In this document: positions 12,539-14,313 of the stretch, piece after piece
How the letters are laid out: the number at the start of each line of letters is the position of its first letter
Numbering within the stretch: the first letter of the stretch is position 1
Source: an uncultured Rhodanobacteraceae bacterium
GTDB lineage: Bacteria; Pseudomonadota; Gammaproteobacteria; Xanthomonadales; Ahniellaceae
Assembly: GCA_937873105.1 (NCBI GenBank)
Contig: CALMWD010000017.1
Location: 1 to 14,313, forward strand
Direction of reading: 5' to 3'
DNA length: 14,313 bases
Program-made: the position numbers and the translations under genes
Notes under the pieces: model-generated
Seen by the model: the letters and a program-made list of their open reading frames with translations, nothing else
Told to the model about the DNA's origin: nothing
Database searches by the model: none

Positions 12539-14313
12539 ATGCTCTCGAAGAACCCGAATTCCGTTTCCCTGTCGCTCGCGATCGCGGCGTCTTTGTCGAT
12601 GTCATGCGTCCTTGCGGGCGACGACACGAAGGCCACGCGCGGCCCGACCGTGGAAGTGACCGCGCGCCGCGAATCGACCGCGATCGACGCGACCCTGGCC
12701 GCGGTGCGCGTGATCGACCGCGCCGAGATCGAACGCCGCCAGGCCGGCGACCTGATGGAACTGCTGCGCACCGAGGCCGGCGTCGACATCACCCGCAGCG
12801 GCGGCGTCGGCAGCGCGACCACGCTGTTCCTGCGCGGCAGCAATTCCAACCACACCCTGTTCCTGGTCGACGGCGTGCGGGTCTCGTCGGCGAACTCCGG
12901 CCTGTACGACCTTGCCCACCTGCCGCTCGCGAACGTCGAGCGCATCGAGATCGTGCGCGGCCCGCGCGCGGCTTACTGGGGCTCGGACGCGATCGGCGGC
13001 GTGGTGCAGATCTTCACCCGCAAGGTCGCGGGATACGCCGGCCGCGTCATGGCCGGCAAGTACGGCCGACTCGGCGTCGATGCAAGCTTCGGCGGCCAGG
13101 GCGAACGCGGCGAGATGTCGCTGACCGTCGGCCAGGAACAGGCCGAGGGATTTTCGGCGACGAACGCTAACGCCTACGGCTTCCACCCGGACCGCGACGG
13201 CTACGAGAACAACCATGCGCGTCTGAACATCGCCTCCAGCATCGGCGAGCAGATGCTGCGCTTCGCCGCGCAAGGCACCCAGGCCGAGGTCGACTTCGAC
13301 CAGGGCGTGACCGAAGCCGAGAATGCGTCGGCCGTGCTGTCGATCGAGGGCGCGATCACGGAACGCTGGCGCCATCGCCTCGACCTCGGCCATTCGCGCG
13401 AGGACCTGGACACGCCGGCCTTCTATGCCGCCTACGAGGCACGACGCAACACCCTGGACTGGCATCACCAGTTCGCACTGAACGATGCAACGACCCTGTC
13501 CGGCGGCGTCAACCACGCGCGCGAACGCGGCGCCGAACTGGAAACCTTCGCCCACAGCGAAGTGTTCGGCGCGCGTCGTCGCAACACCGCGCTCTACGCC
13601 GGCGTCGCACATCGCGCCGGCGCGCATGATTTCGAATTCACCGGGCGCTACGACGACAGCTCGACGTTCGGCGGCGAAGCCACCTTCCAGGCCGCCTGGG
13701 GCTGGCACGTCGCGGACGCCACCCGCCTGCGCGCCAGTTTCGGCCAGGGTTTCCGCGCCCCCAGCCTCAACGACTTGTATTCGCCCGGCTTCGGCGGCCT
13801 GTTCGCCGGCAACCCGAACCTGCAGCCGGAACAGTCGGACAGCCTCGAAATCGGCCTGCGCCACGACTTCGGCGCCGACCACCGCATCGAAGCCAGCGCC
13901 TACCGCACCCGCGTCGACGACCTGATCAGCTTCAGCGGCGGCGAGACCTACCAGGCGATCAACATCGCCCGCGCCGACATCGATGGCGTCGAACTGGAAT
14001 ACAGCGGTCGCATCGGCGCCTTCGGCCTGGTCGCGAACGCCACCGTGCAGGACGCCGAGAACCGCGACACCGGCCTCGACCTGCTGCGTCGCCCGGGTCA
14101 AAAGGGGACGCTGCGCGTCGACTACACCCTGGCCGGCGGCGCCAGCCTCGGCGCCGAGGTGTTCGGCACCGGCACCCGCCAGGACTTCGACGGCCCCTTG
14201 CCGGGCTACGGCCTGGTGCACCTGGTCGGGTCGCTGCCCTTCGGCGACCGCTGGCGCCTCGGCCTGCGCCTCGAGAATGTGCTGGACCGCGACTACGAAG
14301 TCCTGTCCGGCTA
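12539..14313 (+). CDS. btuB: TonB-dependent cobalamin receptor BtuB, C-terminus cut by window edge
   Basis: This is an outer-membrane receptor that imports cobalamin using TonB energy. The reading frame from ATG 12539 stays open to the window end, giving 591 complete codons, close to the 614 residues of E. coli BtuB. A signal peptide ends near VLA|GD (residue 26), followed by the TonB box TVEVTARR (37-44). The plug domain includes the DLMELLRTEAGVDI helix, TLFLRGSNSNHTLFLVDGVR, and GPRAAYWGSDAIGGVVQIFTR. Barrel strands follow, with GFRAPSLNDLYSPG and NPNLQPEQSDSLEIGL and a final ENVLDRDYEVLSGY, after which only the last strand is missing. The upstream cobalamin riboswitch supports B12 as substrate over iron siderophores. 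The good AGGAAG site decides the start. Confidence 0.93.
   Translation, partial: MLSKNPNSVSLSLAIAASLSMSCVLAGDDTKATRGPTVEVTARRESTAIDATLAAVRVIDRAEIERRQAGDLMELLRTEAGVDITRSGGVGSATTLFLRGSNSNHTLFLVDGVRVSSANSGLYDLAHLPLANVERIEIVRGPRAAYWGSDAIGGVVQIFTRKVAGYAGRVMAGKYGRLGVDASFGGQGERGEMSLTVGQEQAEGFSATNANAYGFHPDRDGYENNHARLNIASSIGEQMLRFAAQGTQAEVDFDQGVTEAENASAVLSIEGAITERWRHRLDLGHSREDLDTPAFYAAYEARRNTLDWHHQFALNDATTLSGGVNHARERGAELETFAHSEVFGARRRNTALYAGVAHRAGAHDFEFTGRYDDSSTFGGEATFQAAWGWHVADATRLRASFGQGFRAPSLNDLYSPGFGGLFAGNPNLQPEQSDSLEIGLRHDFGADHRIEASAYRTRVDDLISFSGGETYQAINIARADIDGVELEYSGRIGAFGLVANATVQDAENRDTGLDLLRRPGQKGTLRVDYTLAGGASLGAEVFGTGTRQDFDGPLPGYGLVHLVGSLPFGDRWRLGLRLENVLDRDYEVLSG

Noticed and set aside
12602..14221. 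539-codon open frame on the minus strand
   Set aside because: It lies opposite btuB, which has a signal peptide, TonB box, plug and barrel motifs and a riboswitch. The minus-strand product matches nothing.
1..14313. Mobile elements, CRISPR arrays, tRNA or rRNA genes
   Set aside because: I looked for spaced direct repeats, transposase or integrase motifs, and tRNA or rRNA landmarks and saw none.

Overview
The window looks like chromosomal DNA of a high-GC gammaproteobacterium, most likely of the Xanthomonadales/Lysobacterales. Four things suggest this: strong G/C preference at third codon positions; a single-lipoyl-domain pyruvate dehydrogenase E2 followed by a gene whose product starts like a lipoyl domain; a GGTG-N16-CACC palindrome, reported (as I recall) for YtrA/GntR regulators of xanthomonads; and a CPXCG zinc-ribbon gene. 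The placement is an inference, since no rRNA or lineage marker is present. Gene content is mostly housekeeping. I see no tRNA, rRNA, CRISPR array, insertion sequence, integrase or phage gene.

Layout. 1-2077 (minus strand) is a pyruvate dehydrogenase operon: E2 (pdhB/aceF-type), then an unrecognised secreted protein whose GTG start overlaps the E2 stop, then the first 12 codons of a lipoyl-domain protein, probably dihydrolipoamide dehydrogenase. An Ohr/OsmC peroxidase gene (minus) lies upstream and is divergent from a RimJ/RimL-type GNAT acetyltransferase (plus). 3354-7899 holds the most unusual system: a palindromic operator, an ABC ATPase, and a 1200-residue protein that joins two ABC-2 permease modules to an extracytoplasmic M1-like zinc peptidase. 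A 12-bp-stem hairpin and a glutathione S-transferase gene follow. The essential GTPase gene engB (minus) converges on the GST gene and is divergent from a transporter of the NTP/NDP-exchange/MFS type. The transporter gene overlaps by 20 nt a gene for a Tat-exported Rossmann-fold oxidoreductase. Next comes a 61-residue CPXCG protein with its ribosome binding site inside a hairpin. The window ends with a cobalamin riboswitch controlling a BtuB-like TonB-dependent receptor. That receptor runs off the right edge, only about 20 residues short of usual BtuB length.

How the genes work together. E2 and E3 are subunits of one complex, and the extra secreted gene between them is out of place by function and base composition. 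The ATPase and the permease-peptidase almost certainly form one membrane machine that is switched by a repressor at the palindrome. The riboswitch lowers receptor synthesis when cellular B12 is sufficient. The remaining genes look like separate one- or two-gene units.
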